Part shown: positions 49,017 to 58,100 of the stretch, one piece after another
Layout: every line of letters starts with the position of its first letter
How positions within the stretch are numbered: position 1 is the first letter of the stretch
Assembly (NCBI RefSeq): GCF_029589495.1
Contig: NZ_JAAIVF010000006.1
Location: 124,001 to 188,000, forward strand
Direction of reading: 5' to 3'
Length of the DNA: 64,000 nt
DNA from: Speluncibacter jeojiensis
GTDB taxonomy: Bacteria > Actinomycetota > Actinomycetes > Mycobacteriales > Mycobacteriaceae
The notes under the pieces: generated by a model
The model's input: the letters and a program-made list of their open reading frames with translations, nothing else
Told to the model about the DNA's origin: nothing
The model's database searches: none
Made by a program: the position numbers and the translations under genes

Positions 49017-50156
49017 TCACCTGCTCTCGGTGAAGGCGGGTTCGTCGGACGCCTCGCCACGGTCGGCGTCCGCGAGGGCGGCGGTGGCGTCGCGCATGAT
49101 GCTGCGGTTGCGGAGGATCGAGGAGATCAGTGCGGCGACGATGAAGCCGACGCCGATCAACCCGATGACCACCTCGGGCACCTCGTACTTCATGGTCAGC
49201 AACAGCAGGGTCGCCAGCGCGCCGATCGCCCACAGCGCGCCGTGTTCTAGGTACACGTACTCGCTGAGCGTGCCCTTCTTGACCAGGAACACGGTGAGCG
49301 AGCGGATGAACATCGCGCCGATTCCGAGGCCGATCGCGATGATGACGGGGTCCGAGGTGATGGCGAAGGCGCCGACCACGCCGTCGAAACTGAAGGAGGC
49401 GTCGAGGAATTCGAGGTAGAGGAACAGGAAGAATGCGGCCTTGCCCACCGCCAGCGCCGGTCCGGCGACGCCGCTGCGCTGTTGACCGTCGCCGTCACTG
49501 TCCTCGTCGCCCTCGTCGACATTGAACAGTTCGCCGAGGCCGTTGACGAGCACGAACGAGACCAGGCCCAGCACGCCGGAGACCAGTACGGTCGCGGTCT
49601 TGCCCTCCGGCGCGAGCCCGTAGGCCGCGGCGCAGAGGACGATCAGCGCGACCACGGCGGAGAGCTGGTCGAGCTTGCCGATCCGGGCCAGCGGGCGCTC
49701 GAGCCAGGACAGCCAGTGGATCTCGCGCTCGCCGAACACGAAGTCCAGGAACAGCATCAGCAGGAACATGCCGCCGAACGCGGCGATCGCCGGATGCGCG
49801 TCGTTGAGGAGGTACCCGTAGGTGCCCGCGGTGTCCGGGTCACCCTTCTCCAGCGCGAGGCGCACCGCGTCCGCCGGCGAGAGGTGGGCGGTGACCCCGA
49901 CCACGATCAGCGGGAACAGCAACCGCATGCCGAACACCGCGATGGCGATGCCGACGGTGAGGAAGAGCTTCTGCCAGAAGGGCGCCATGCGCGCCAGCAC
50001 TGTCGCGTTGACGACCGCGTTGTCGAACGACAGCGAGATCTCCAGCACCGCAAGGATGGCGACCACCGCCAGCCCGGTGGGGCCGCCGTAGAGGTAGCCG
50101 AGCACCAGGCCGACCGCGGCGACGACGAACGACCAGGTGAAGGTCTTCATGGACAT
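49017..50156 (-). CDS. DUF475/TerC-family integral membrane protein
   Basis: 379 residues with about nine hydrophobic helices. Two acidic membrane motifs of the TerC superfamily are present, ISLSFDNAVVNA (about residue 41) and DASFSFDGVVGAFAI (about 245), together with an acidic loop (VDEGDEDSDGDG) that could bind cations. DUF475 proteins are the usual membrane partner in ter operons; TerC relatives have been linked to manganese export. Two Met codons (50156 and 50150) compete for the start; GAAGG is at some distance. terA follows after 3 nt. Confidence 0.9.
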   Translation of the reverse strand: MSMKTFTWSFVVAAVGLVLGYLYGGPTGLAVVAILAVLEISLSFDNAVVNATVLARMAPFWQKLFLTVGIAIAVFGMRLLFPLIVVGVTAHLSPADAVRLALEKGDPDTAGTYGYLLNDAHPAIAAFGGMFLLMLFLDFVFGEREIHWLSWLERPLARIGKLDQLSAVVALIVLCAAAYGLAPEGKTATVLVSGVLGLVSFVLVNGLGELFNVDEGDEDSDGDGQQRSGVAGPALAVGKAAFFLFLYLEFLDASFSFDGVVGAFAITSDPVIIAIGLGIGAMFIRSLTVFLVKKGTLSEYVYLEHGALWAIGALATLLLLTMKYEVPEVVIGLIGVGFIVAALISSILRNRSIMRDATAALADADRGEASDEPAFTESR

Positions 50157-50222
50157 GCGTGTATGCGCCTTCGGGGTGAAGTGTGTTGTGCGAGTATTCG
50201 ATCGAAAGGGTCGGCCGCGGAC

Positions 50223-50801
50223 TCAGGCGACGTTGACGCCGAAGTCCCGTGCGATGCCGGCGAGGCCGGACTCGTACCCCTGGCCGATGGCGCGGAACTT
50301 CCAGTCGCCGCCGTGCCGGTACAACTCGCCGAAGAGCATGGCGGTTTCGGTCGAGGCGTCCTCGGTGAGGTCGTACCGGGTCAGCTCCGCGTCGTCTGCC
50401 TGGTTGAGCACCCGGATGTAGGCGTTGCGCACCTGTCCGAAGGACTGCGCACGTTCACGCGCCTCGTAGATCGAGACGGTGATCACGATCTTGTCGACCT
50501 CGGCCGGAACGTTCACCAGGTCGACCTTGATGAGTTCGTCGTCGCCTTCGCTGTCGCCGGTGAGATTGTCGCCGGTGTGCTCGACCGAGCCGTCGGGGCT
50601 GGCGAGGTTGTTGAAGAACACGAAGTGCGCATCCGAGAGGATGCGGCCGGAGGCGTTGAGCATCAACGCGCTTGCGTCGAGGTCGAAGTCGGCTCCACTC
50701 GTCGTGCGGGCATCCCACCCGAGTCCGACGAGCACGGCCTTCAGCCCGGGCGCCTCCTTGGTCAACGAGACATTGCCGCCCTTGGTGAGGCTGACTCCCA
50801 C
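50223..50801 (-). CDS. terD: TerD-family stress protein
   Basis: 192 residues, a canonical Ter[46 protein letters not shown], and the full calcium loop GDNLTGDSEGDDELIKVDL. The segment [19 protein letters not shown] is almost the same as in the next gene upstream, so the two are recent paralogues. The GTG has GGAGG 7 nt upstream. About 210 bp with three hairpins separate it from that paralogue, so expression may differ. Confidence 0.94.
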   Translation of the reverse strand: MGVSLTKGGNVSLTKEAPGLKAVLVGLGWDARTTSGADFDLDASALMLNASGRILSDAHFVFFNNLASPDGSVEHTGDNLTGDSEGDDELIKVDLVNVPAEVDKIVITVSIYEARERAQSFGQVRNAYIRVLNQADDAELTRYDLTEDASTETAMLFGELYRHGGDWKFRAIGQGYESGLAGIARDFGVNVA

Positions 50802-50852
50802 TTCTGTACCTCCGGCTCGGTGTTGTGGCGGGCGACGATTCCCCCGGCATCA

Positions 50853-50882
50853 CGGTCGCACCGCGAAGTCGCGGTGCGACCG
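50853..50882. terminator. 14-bp hairpin between the two terD paralogues
   Basis: A perfect stem (50853-50866 with 50869-50882) with a 2-nt centre lies within the leader of the downstream terD. It could be an attenuator or an mRNA processing element. Confidence 0.5.
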
Positions 50883-50905
50883 CTACCGTAGCCTGTCGAC
50901 CGCTA

Positions 50906-50948
50906 GTCGCCCAATGTGCATGGGCGACACACCACGGTCCTGGTGTGT
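50906..50948. repeat. Two adjacent hairpins
   Basis: An 8-bp stem (50906-50913 with 50921-50928) is followed directly by another 8-bp stem (50927-50934 with 50941-50948). They share two bases, so they may be alternative structures. Confidence 0.45.
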
Positions 50949-51010
50949 GGTTAGGTCATCCGAATGACATCATCGTCGTCCGGCTGCGGCGACGAATCAT
51001 GTTGTCTCCG

Positions 51011-51586
51011 CTACACGCTGATGCCGAAGTCGCGCGCGATCCCGGCGAGGCCTGTGCTGTAACCCTGCCCGACCGCGCGGAACTTCCACTCCGCGCCGTT
51101 GCGGTACAACTCGCCGAACACCATCGCGGTCTCCGTCGAGGCATCCTCCGACAGGTCGTATCGGGCGAGTTCGACGTTGTCGGCCTGGTTGAGCACGCGG
51201 ATGTAGGCGTTGCGGACCTGGCCGAAAGTCTGTCGGCGCGTGTCGGCATCGTAGATGGAGACCGGGAAGACGACCTTGTCGACCTGTGGATCCACCGCGT
51301 TCAGGTCGACCGAGATGACCTCGTCGTCCCCGTCGCCGTCACCGGTGAGGTTGTCGCCGGCGTGCACGACGGAACCGTCCGGGCTGGTGAGGTTGTTGAA
51401 GAACACGAAGTGCGCGTCCGACGCGGCCCGTCCGTCGGCGCCGCAGGCGATCGCGCTGGCGTCGAGGTCGAATGCCTGACCGTCGGTGGTGCGGGCATCC
51501 CATCCGAGGCCGACGATGACGGCGGTCAGTCCCGGTGCCTGTTTGGTCAGGGACACGTTGCCGCCCTTGACGAGGCTGACTCTCAT
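51011..51586 (-). CDS. terE: TerD-family stress protein, paralogue leading the ter run
   Basis: 191 residues, closely related to the next gene. It has [18 protein letters not shown], the calcium loop [19 protein letters not shown] and the same C-terminal [23 protein letters not shown] lies 5-8 nt before the ATG. It is the promoter-proximal ter gene: TAGCAT at 51641-51646 is a plausible -10. The symbol terE is a convenience for a TerD/TerE paralogue; sequence alone does not separate the two. Confidence 0.93.
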   Translation of the reverse strand: MRVSLVKGGNVSLTKQAPGLTAVIVGLGWDARTTDGQAFDLDASAIACGADGRAASDAHFVFFNNLTSPDGSVVHAGDNLTGDGDGDDEVISVDLNAVDPQVDKVVFPVSIYDADTRRQTFGQVRNAYIRVLNQADNVELARYDLSEDASTETAMVFGELYRNGAEWKFRAVGQGYSTGLAGIARDFGISV

Positions 51587-51640
51587 GTGAACTCCGTTTC
51601 GCTGCAGCAGTGGACTGGACGGTCGTCCGCCCGGTACCCG

Positions 51641-51646
51641 ATGCTA
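51641..51646 (-). promoter_or_regulatory. Candidate -10 box TAGCAT for the ter cluster
   Basis: TAGCAT on the minus strand would start transcription about 48 nt before the first terD gene. No good -35 accompanies it, which would suit an activated or alternative-sigma promoter. Confidence 0.4.
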
Positions 51647-51704
51647 GTGGTGCCCGCTTCCGCGGGGCGTCGCCGCCCGGGGGTGCGTTCGCGACGGTTG
51701 CTGC

Positions 51705-52319
51705 TCAGTGGCGGCGCGCGTACTCGGGGTCGAGGAAGAACAGGCCTGCCACTCTGGCGTCGCCGTCGAACGTGATCCGCGCGGTCAGTTCGCCGGCCTC
51801 GAACGTCAGCGGGGTGTCGACGACCGTGTGCGGCCCGCGCCGTCGCGCGCGGGGGCACCCGGTGTGGGAGTACGCGCCGACCATCGAGATCGCCTCCGCC
51901 CAGTTGTCGCCGAGTTCCTCGACCGACAGCGCGCGGCGCATCGTGTCGTCGAAATCCGCTCGGGCTGCGGTGAAGTCGGCGGTGACGATCCGGTGGATCA
52001 GGTTGAGCGCCAGGGTGTCGGCATCCGCGAGGGGGACGAGGTCGATCTCGCGATCCGTTCTGGGGTCGACGGGATGGCCGAACCGCTGGAAGGCGCCCTG
52101 CGGTGAGGTGCCGAGCACGTCGCCGAGCTGATCCCAGCCGACACCGGCGTCGCGGGCGACATCGACGCCCGCACCGATCAACTCGTCGGCCAACGCGTGC
52201 AGCCGTGCGCTCTCCTCGACCAGCGCGAGCGGATCGGCCTCCGCCGACGCGAGGAGTTCGGCCCGGTCGCGCAGCGCGGCGAGCACGGAACTGAAGGCCT
52301 CAGATCGGTTGTCGGGCAT
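51705..52319 (-). CDS. HTH-like protein with DUF3887-like C-terminus
   Basis: 204 residues. Residues about 45-80 (GVDVARDAGVGWDQLGDVLG and the following SPQGAFQRFG) look like a helix-turn-helix used by actinobacterial regulators. The C-terminal half, with DTPLTFEAGELTARITFDGD and VAGLFFLDPEYARR, resembles the DUF3887 fold. A regulator of the neighbouring pknL or ter genes is possible but unproven. The ATG at 52319 has a weak Shine-Dalgarno; the 352 codons upstream are in the pknL antisense and were rejected. Confidence 0.75.
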   Translation of the reverse strand: MPDNRSEAFSSVLAALRDRAELLASAEADPLALVEESARLHALADELIGAGVDVARDAGVGWDQLGDVLGTSPQGAFQRFGHPVDPRTDREIDLVPLADADTLALNLIHRIVTADFTAARADFDDTMRRALSVEELGDNWAEAISMVGAYSHTGCPRARRRGPHTVVDTPLTFEAGELTARITFDGDARVAGLFFLDPEYARRH

Positions 52320-52375
52320 GCGCTCATGCTCGGCCCCGGCGGGTGAGGTGTCAACGGTGCGGGCCGGCGACACGC

Positions 52376-54610
52376 TCAGGGCAGCGAGGTCAGTGTCACC
52401 GTGCTGCCCGGGCGGGCCCGCGTCCCGCCCAGCGGGCTCTGCAGGATCACCAGCGACCGTCCGGTGTCGATCAACTGGTTGACCTGGACGTCGAAGCCCA
52501 AACCGCTGAGGTGTTCGCGCGCCGCGCGGACCGAATCGCCGAGGACCGAGGGGACCTTCACGGTGTCGGACACGTAGATCCGGACCACCGGGTGGGCGGG
52601 GTCGACGAGCTTGCCGATCGCGGGGGAGGTCTTGCCGACGGTGCCCGACATTGCATCGGTGTCGCTGGTGGTGCCCGCCGCGACCGCGCGCAGTCCGGCC
52701 TTGGTCAGCGCCGCCTCGGCTTGGGCCGGGTCCATACCCTCGACGTCCGGCACCGCGATCGCATTCGAGATGAGCAGTGTGACCGGGGTGTTCGAAGAGA
52801 TCTCCGCGCCGGCGCCGGGGTCGGTGCCGATGATCCTGCCCGCCGCGACCGTGGGCGAGAACTGGGTGCGCGTGGTCCCGACCGTCAGTCCCAGCCCGGC
52901 GAGCGTGGCGCGTGCCGCGTCCTGGTCGCGACCCGCGAGGTCGGGCAGCGGCACCGGCGGCGCGCCCTTGCTGGCCGTCACCGACACCGTCGATCCGACC
53001 GCCACCACGGTGCCGGGGCCGGGGGACAGGCGCACGACCCCGCCCGACGGCACCTCGGTGCTGTACTCCGCGACCGCGGCGATCGGTATCAGGGTGCGCT
53101 CGCGCAACTCGCCGTCGACCTGATCGGCAGTCTTGTCTGCGACGTCGGGGATTGTCGGCCGGCCCAGCGAAACACTCACGGCCACATCGGAACTGCGGGT
53201 CACCCGGGTACCCGGACCGGGAGAGAGGCCGAGCACGGTGCCCACGGCGGCGGTGTCGGAATACGTGCCGTGCACCACCGGGGTCAGGTCGGCCGCACTG
53301 ATCGACTGCTCGACGGCGGTCTTGTCGCCGGCCGCCAAGGCCGGGACGGTGGTGAAGCGGCCGGAGCCGAGCCACCAGCCGCCGAAACCGAGCAGGGCAG
53401 CGACGACGGCCAGCACGACCAGCCAGACCAGCAGGGTGCGCCGGGACCGGGTGCGGTCATGGGGCGCACCGCGACCGGCCGGTTCCGCCGGCTCCGGGCG
53501 CGTGCCCGATCCGGCGGCCTCGAGCGTGGTGTACTGCCGGGTGGCGTTCGCCGGTGCGATCGCGACCGTCGGCGGGCGCGCCTCGACCCGGGTCGGCTGC
53601 GGCCCATCACGCCGCGACTCCACGGTCGTCGGCGCCACGGTGGTGGGTGCCACGGTGGTGGGTGCGACTGTGGTCGGCGCCGCGTCGGGGTGCGGCAGAT
53701 GGGTGGTGCGGGCGGCGCTGAGGCGTCCGGCGGAGCGGGCCGGTGCGGGCACCCGGAACCGCGGCAACTGCAGTTCGGTGCGCGCGGCCTCGAGCGCGGT
53801 TGCCATCTCGGCCGCGTCGGCGAAGCGTGCGCGCGGATCCCGGGCGGTCGCCTTGAGCACGAACCGGTCGAGCACCGGCGGCACGCCCGCGATCAGCGTG
53901 CTCGGCGGCGGCACGTCCTCGTTGATCCTGCGATACGCCACCGAGAGGGTGTGGTCGCCGCTGAACGGGGTGTGGCCGGTGAGCATCTCGAACATCAGGA
54001 TGCCGGACGCGTAGACGTCGCTGCGGGTGTCGGCGCTGCCGGTGGTGACCTGCTCGGGGGACAGGTAGGCGGCGGTGCCCAGGATGACGCTGCTCGAGGT
54101 GACGCCCGCGGCGGCGACCGCGCGGACCAGACCGAAGTCGGCGACCTTGACCTCGCCGGACTCGGAGATCAGTACGTTCTCCGGTTTGATGTCGCGGTGC
54201 ACCAGGCCCGCCCGGTGCGCCACGCCCAGCGCCGCCAGCACCGGCCCCTCGACCGCGACCGCGGCGTGCGGCGGCATCGGCCCGCGCTCGCGCAGCAGTT
54301 CGCGCAGGGTGCCGCCCTCGACCAGTTCCATCACCAGGAACGCGTGCTCGCCGTCGAGGCCCTGGTCGTACACGGCGACCAGACCCGGGTCCTTGAGCCG
54401 GGCGACCGCGCGCGCCTCGAATTCGAAGCGGGACAGGAACTGCGGGTCGGCCGCGAACTTGGGGTCCATGACCTTGATCGCCACCGGCCGGTCGAGACGG
54501 CAGTCGAGGCCCCGGTAGACGGTGGACATGCCCCCGCGCGCGATGGGCGCGTCGACGCGATATCTGCGCTCGAGCAGCTCGCCGACGAGTCCCAGACCGC
54601 CTGGACTCAC
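52376..54610 (-). CDS. pknL: Serine/threonine protein kinase PknL with five PASTA domains
   Basis: 744 residues. The kinase domain has K46 (AIKVMD), catalytic D140 (HRDIKPEN) and DFG 158-160. A linker carries four tandem APTTV units (311-330); one transmembrane helix (392-413) follows, and about 325 extracellular residues form five PASTA repeats that bind muropeptides. M. tuberculosis PknL lacks PASTA domains, while corynebacterial PknL has them, so this is the longer form. The GTG has GGGAGG 7 nt upstream. It is divergent from the Rv2175c-like gene, whose product is a PknL substrate in M. tuberculosis. Confidence 0.95.
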   Translation of the reverse strand: MSPGGLGLVGELLERRYRVDAPIARGGMSTVYRGLDCRLDRPVAIKVMDPKFAADPQFLSRFEFEARAVARLKDPGLVAVYDQGLDGEHAFLVMELVEGGTLRELLRERGPMPPHAAVAVEGPVLAALGVAHRAGLVHRDIKPENVLISESGEVKVADFGLVRAVAAAGVTSSSVILGTAAYLSPEQVTTGSADTRSDVYASGILMFEMLTGHTPFSGDHTLSVAYRRINEDVPPPSTLIAGVPPVLDRFVLKATARDPRARFADAAEMATALEAARTELQLPRFRVPAPARSAGRLSAARTTHLPHPDAAPTTVAPTTVAPTTVAPTTVESRRDGPQPTRVEARPPTVAIAPANATRQYTTLEAAGSGTRPEPAEPAGRGAPHDRTRSRRTLLVWLVVLAVVAALLGFGGWWLGSGRFTTVPALAAGDKTAVEQSISAADLTPVVHGTYSDTAAVGTVLGLSPGPGTRVTRSSDVAVSVSLGRPTIPDVADKTADQVDGELRERTLIPIAAVAEYSTEVPSGGVVRLSPGPGTVVAVGSTVSVTASKGAPPVPLPDLAGRDQDAARATLAGLGLTVGTTRTQFSPTVAAGRIIGTDPGAGAEISSNTPVTLLISNAIAVPDVEGMDPAQAEAALTKAGLRAVAAGTTSDTDAMSGTVGKTSPAIGKLVDPAHPVVRIYVSDTVKVPSVLGDSVRAAREHLSGLGFDVQVNQLIDTGRSLVILQSPLGGTRARPGSTVTLTSLP
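53629..53688. repeat. Four 15-bp repeats encoding APTTV
   Basis: Four imperfect 15-bp units in the pknL linker. The unit is a multiple of three, so copy number can vary without a frameshift. Confidence 0.75.
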
Positions 54611-54759
54611 CTGGACACCTCCCGACAGGTCACCCGCCGGTCGGATGACCTGTCGATGGTAGCGATCCGGACGACATGACCGCGCTCACGTCGCCTTCAC
54701 CAGCGCTTTTGACGGTCACGGCTTTTTGCCGTGGCGCCGGCAGCCGATACCGTAGGACC

Positions 54760-55131
54760 GTGAGTTCATTCCCGGTTGCCGAAGACGTGTTGGACGAGAC
54801 CGTCGAGGTCCTGCAGATGGCCGACGTGTCCAAGGTGCTGTCGCTGGTGGTGACCCGGGTGCACCAGCTGCTGCGCGACCACCAGCTCATCGCGGTGCGC
54901 CGCGACGGCATCGCCGCGGTACCGGAGCTGTTCCTCGACCTCGACGAGGGGGCCGTCTTGAAGGGCGTGCCGGGGCTGATCGCCGTGCTCGCGGACGGCG
55001 GTTACACCGACGAGGAGATCCTGCGGTGGCTGTTCACCGAGGACGAGTCTCTGCCCGGCCGCCCGGCCGATGCGATGCACGGGGACCTCGCGCGCGAGGT
55101 GATGCGGCGCGCCCAGGCGATGGCGTTCTGA
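54760..55131 (+). CDS. Winged-HTH DNA-binding protein (Rv2175c-like)
   Basis: 123 residues. It begins VSSFPVAEDVLDETVEVL and has a helix-turn-helix in the region VTRVHQLLRDHQLIAVRR, then AAVPELFLDLDEGAVLKGVPG and a C-terminal DUF domain as in Rv2175c. The M. tuberculosis protein binds DNA, and phosphorylation by PknL weakens that binding. The GTG follows TACCGT (54748-54753) by 6 nt, so the mRNA is probably leaderless. Divergence from pknL keeps the kinase and its likely substrate together. Confidence 0.92.
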   Translation: MSSFPVAEDVLDETVEVLQMADVSKVLSLVVTRVHQLLRDHQLIAVRRDGIAAVPELFLDLDEGAVLKGVPGLIAVLADGGYTDEEILRWLFTEDESLPGRPADAMHGDLAREVMRRAQAMAF

Positions 55132-55185
55132 ACGTGGCGTTCCGGCGCCCGCTCTGTGAGTAGGCCCGGCATCGAACGGAAGCCA

Positions 55186-58100
55186 CTACGGTGCACCGAC
55201 GAAATCGCCCTCGTTCCCGCTGACCGGCTGCGTCTCCAGTGTGGCCAGGTCTCGGACCAGTTCTGATCCGGTGATCGGGTCCATCGGCGGCGAGTCTGCG
55301 AAGGTCGGAACGAAGGCGTGCACGATCTTCTGCTCGGACCACTGCCGCGGGTTGGCGGCATTGAACCCGGGGAACACCATGATCACCGCCGCGACTCGGT
55401 CGTCGACGTGCTTCATGAGCGCGATCTGCGCGCCGCGTTCCTGGGGTTGTTCCCTCCACCATCCGTGTGAGGTCAGCTCCAGCAATCGGCTCGTGGGGGT
55501 TTTCCTGCCTTCGAGTTCGCGGAGCCGTGTCCGGACGTCTCCGTCGAACACATCTCTGTGGAGCTGTTCGAAAGGCTGGCTGATCCTGGCTTCGTCGATC
55601 GCGCGTGCCCAGGCGGTGATCTCCTCGCCTATCGTCAGCGGGTGGGGGACGGTCACCATCTCGTCGTCACGAATGGTGAGTGCGTTCTGATCGATGTCGA
55701 CGGGAGTGCGGGACGAGGCGAAGCGGAAGAGGCGCGGTTCGCCGTCCGCGGCCTCGACCGACCAAACAAGTCCCCGGCACAACTGCCACATCAGCGGATG
55801 GGCGATCAGATGGCACCGCACTGAGCCCATCGTCCACCGGCGGCGGGTGAGCATTGCCTGCTCGAAGCGCGCGATCAACTGGTTCGAGAGTTCGGCCAAC
55901 TCCTTGCGAAAGGTGCGGTAGCGCTTGTATTCGGCCGCGGCGAGGTCGCCGTCGTGCGCCCCGGGGCGTGGCATCGCTCGGATCACGGATCCTGCGGGAT
56001 CGGTCAGCGTCAGGCTCAGCTTCGCGCCGACGGTGGCGACGAACGAGCGGTCACCATAGTCGAATCGCGCAGTGGCGTCGGCGGCGAGGCTGAGGTCGGG
56101 GACCACGCGATCCGCCAGGTCGGCGGGCGACAAGCCCAGCGCGTCGGCAACCTCCTGGATGCGCGCCTGCGCTTCAGCTCGAAGCGAGGGGAAGCGCGGG
56201 AACTGTGCGAGGCGGGACAGTTGCGTCAATGCGGCGTCGGATCCGATGTCGGCCAGGACTTGCAGCCCGGCCGCTGCCCGGCGGTGGGCTGATCGAAGCG
56301 GCCATTCGCGCAACAGCGGGGCGAGTCGACGCACGGTGTCGTCGTTGCCGAGGATTCCCAACGAGCCGAGTACCCAGCCCTGCGCGCAGGGAAAGCCGAC
56401 GCTGGACCAGCGTTCGAACAGTCCCCACACAATCTCCGCGAGCGTGTCCACGTCGACGGTAGCCCTGACGATGTCCAGGCCGGCGTAGACGTCTCCCGGA
56501 CGTGAAAGCGCGAGCATCGTGCAGAGGTTCAGTACGGCCGCGTCTGGTAGCGCCCGCCCCTCGGCGAGGAGAACTTGCGGCAGGAGCGCCGGGTTCACCC
56601 ACTCGGGCAGCGCGGGGATCCGACGGGGCAACTCGTCGAGGGGGTCGGAGTCGAGGACAGTCAGCACGACGCGAGGTGCCTGTTCGTGGCAGTTCTGCGC
56701 GGCGCGCAGGAGGTCGGTGCGGTGCCCCCTGCGGTCGAGTTCCCGAAGGGTCTGCACCGCCAGTGGCCGCTCGGGGCCGTGCGGGCCGACAGCTGCCGCG
56801 ACGACATCGAGTGCGGCGGTGGCGATGTGACGGTCGAACCATTGCCGGGCGTCGGCGCGGATCGCCTTGCTCCCGAGCCATCGCATCATGTGTGAGGTCA
56901 CCACGCTGCCGTCCATCGGCATCAGGAGCCCAGCGAGCTGAACCGGTCGCGTTACGGCGACACGGAGCACGAAGTCGGCCGCATCGTCACCGAAGCGAGC
57001 CAGGATTCGGCGTAGGGGCGGTCCTGCATACCAGACGTCGGCCGGCACAGGAAGATTCCGGAGCGCCGGGCGAATCAGGTCGTCGGGTGCGTAGGAGAGG
57101 GCGCCGAACGGGGAGCGGGACCGGCCGGCGGTGATGTCCGCGATGACCTGCGCCCAGGTGCGGTCGCCCAGCCAGGGGAGGCCGTCGCCGAACGCCCCGG
57201 CCCACGACTGCCGTTCTCCGGGTAGCCACGTGGTGGTCGTCGGCCGCCCATGCGCGGCGCCGGCGAGTACCTCGGGTGAGCCGAGACCTCGTCGGTGCAG
57301 CCAGGGCGGGGCGAGCAGGACGGTCGGCACGGCAGAGTCGGGCGCGCACGGAACGCGGTCCGGCGTGGCGTCGAGGGCCGGCGGCGGGACGTCATCGGGC
57401 GTGTGGCCGACGAGATCGGGGTGTGCGAGCAGGTGATCACGCAGTATCTCGGCGACCCGCGGGTCGGCAGCGGCCCTTCCGGCCAACAGTTCGGCGGTCC
57501 GACGCGGCTCCTTCGCCATGGCCGCCCTGACGGCAGGCTCGACATACTGGTGGTCCAACCGGTCCAGGAGCAGGCCGAAGCCGATGTCGGTGCGGAAATC
57601 GCCGAGGATGGCCGCACAGCGCTTCTTGTCGGCGGCGGTGAGGCCGCCGTCGAGGAGATCGGCGACGATGTGCTCGGTGCCGGCGCCGATGTTGGCGCAC
57701 ATGCTGTACACGAGGTTCATCGACTGGCCGATGACCCAGACGGCGTGGTCCGGTGAGGTGGCCGAGGCGAACAGGAACTCTGCTTGATCGAGCGAGATCA
57801 CCGATGCCAGCAACTTGGACGCTGCCCAGAATTCGTCGTCGTGCCTGGTGACCGAGGTGAGATCCTCGGTCACCCACTGCACCTGGTCCGGGACCAGAAA
57901 AGACGAGACCAAATCGGCCGCCATCGCCGCCCCCCTATGGCGTGCCAGCGCCCTCACCAGGCCGTCGTGGTCGGCGCCGGGCAGTGCTGCGATCAGCGAC
58001 CGAAGGCGGCTGTTGGCTTCGCCCAGCCAATAGTTCGTGAGATCCGTGTGGGCACGGTGAGTCACCGACCTGACCAGGACGTGCGGGGCATCTGTTGACG

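Noticed and set aside
52343-54679. 778-codon plus-strand frame opposite pknL
   Set aside because: The minus strand encodes a full kinase and PASTA array; the plus frame is its Arg/Gly-rich mirror.
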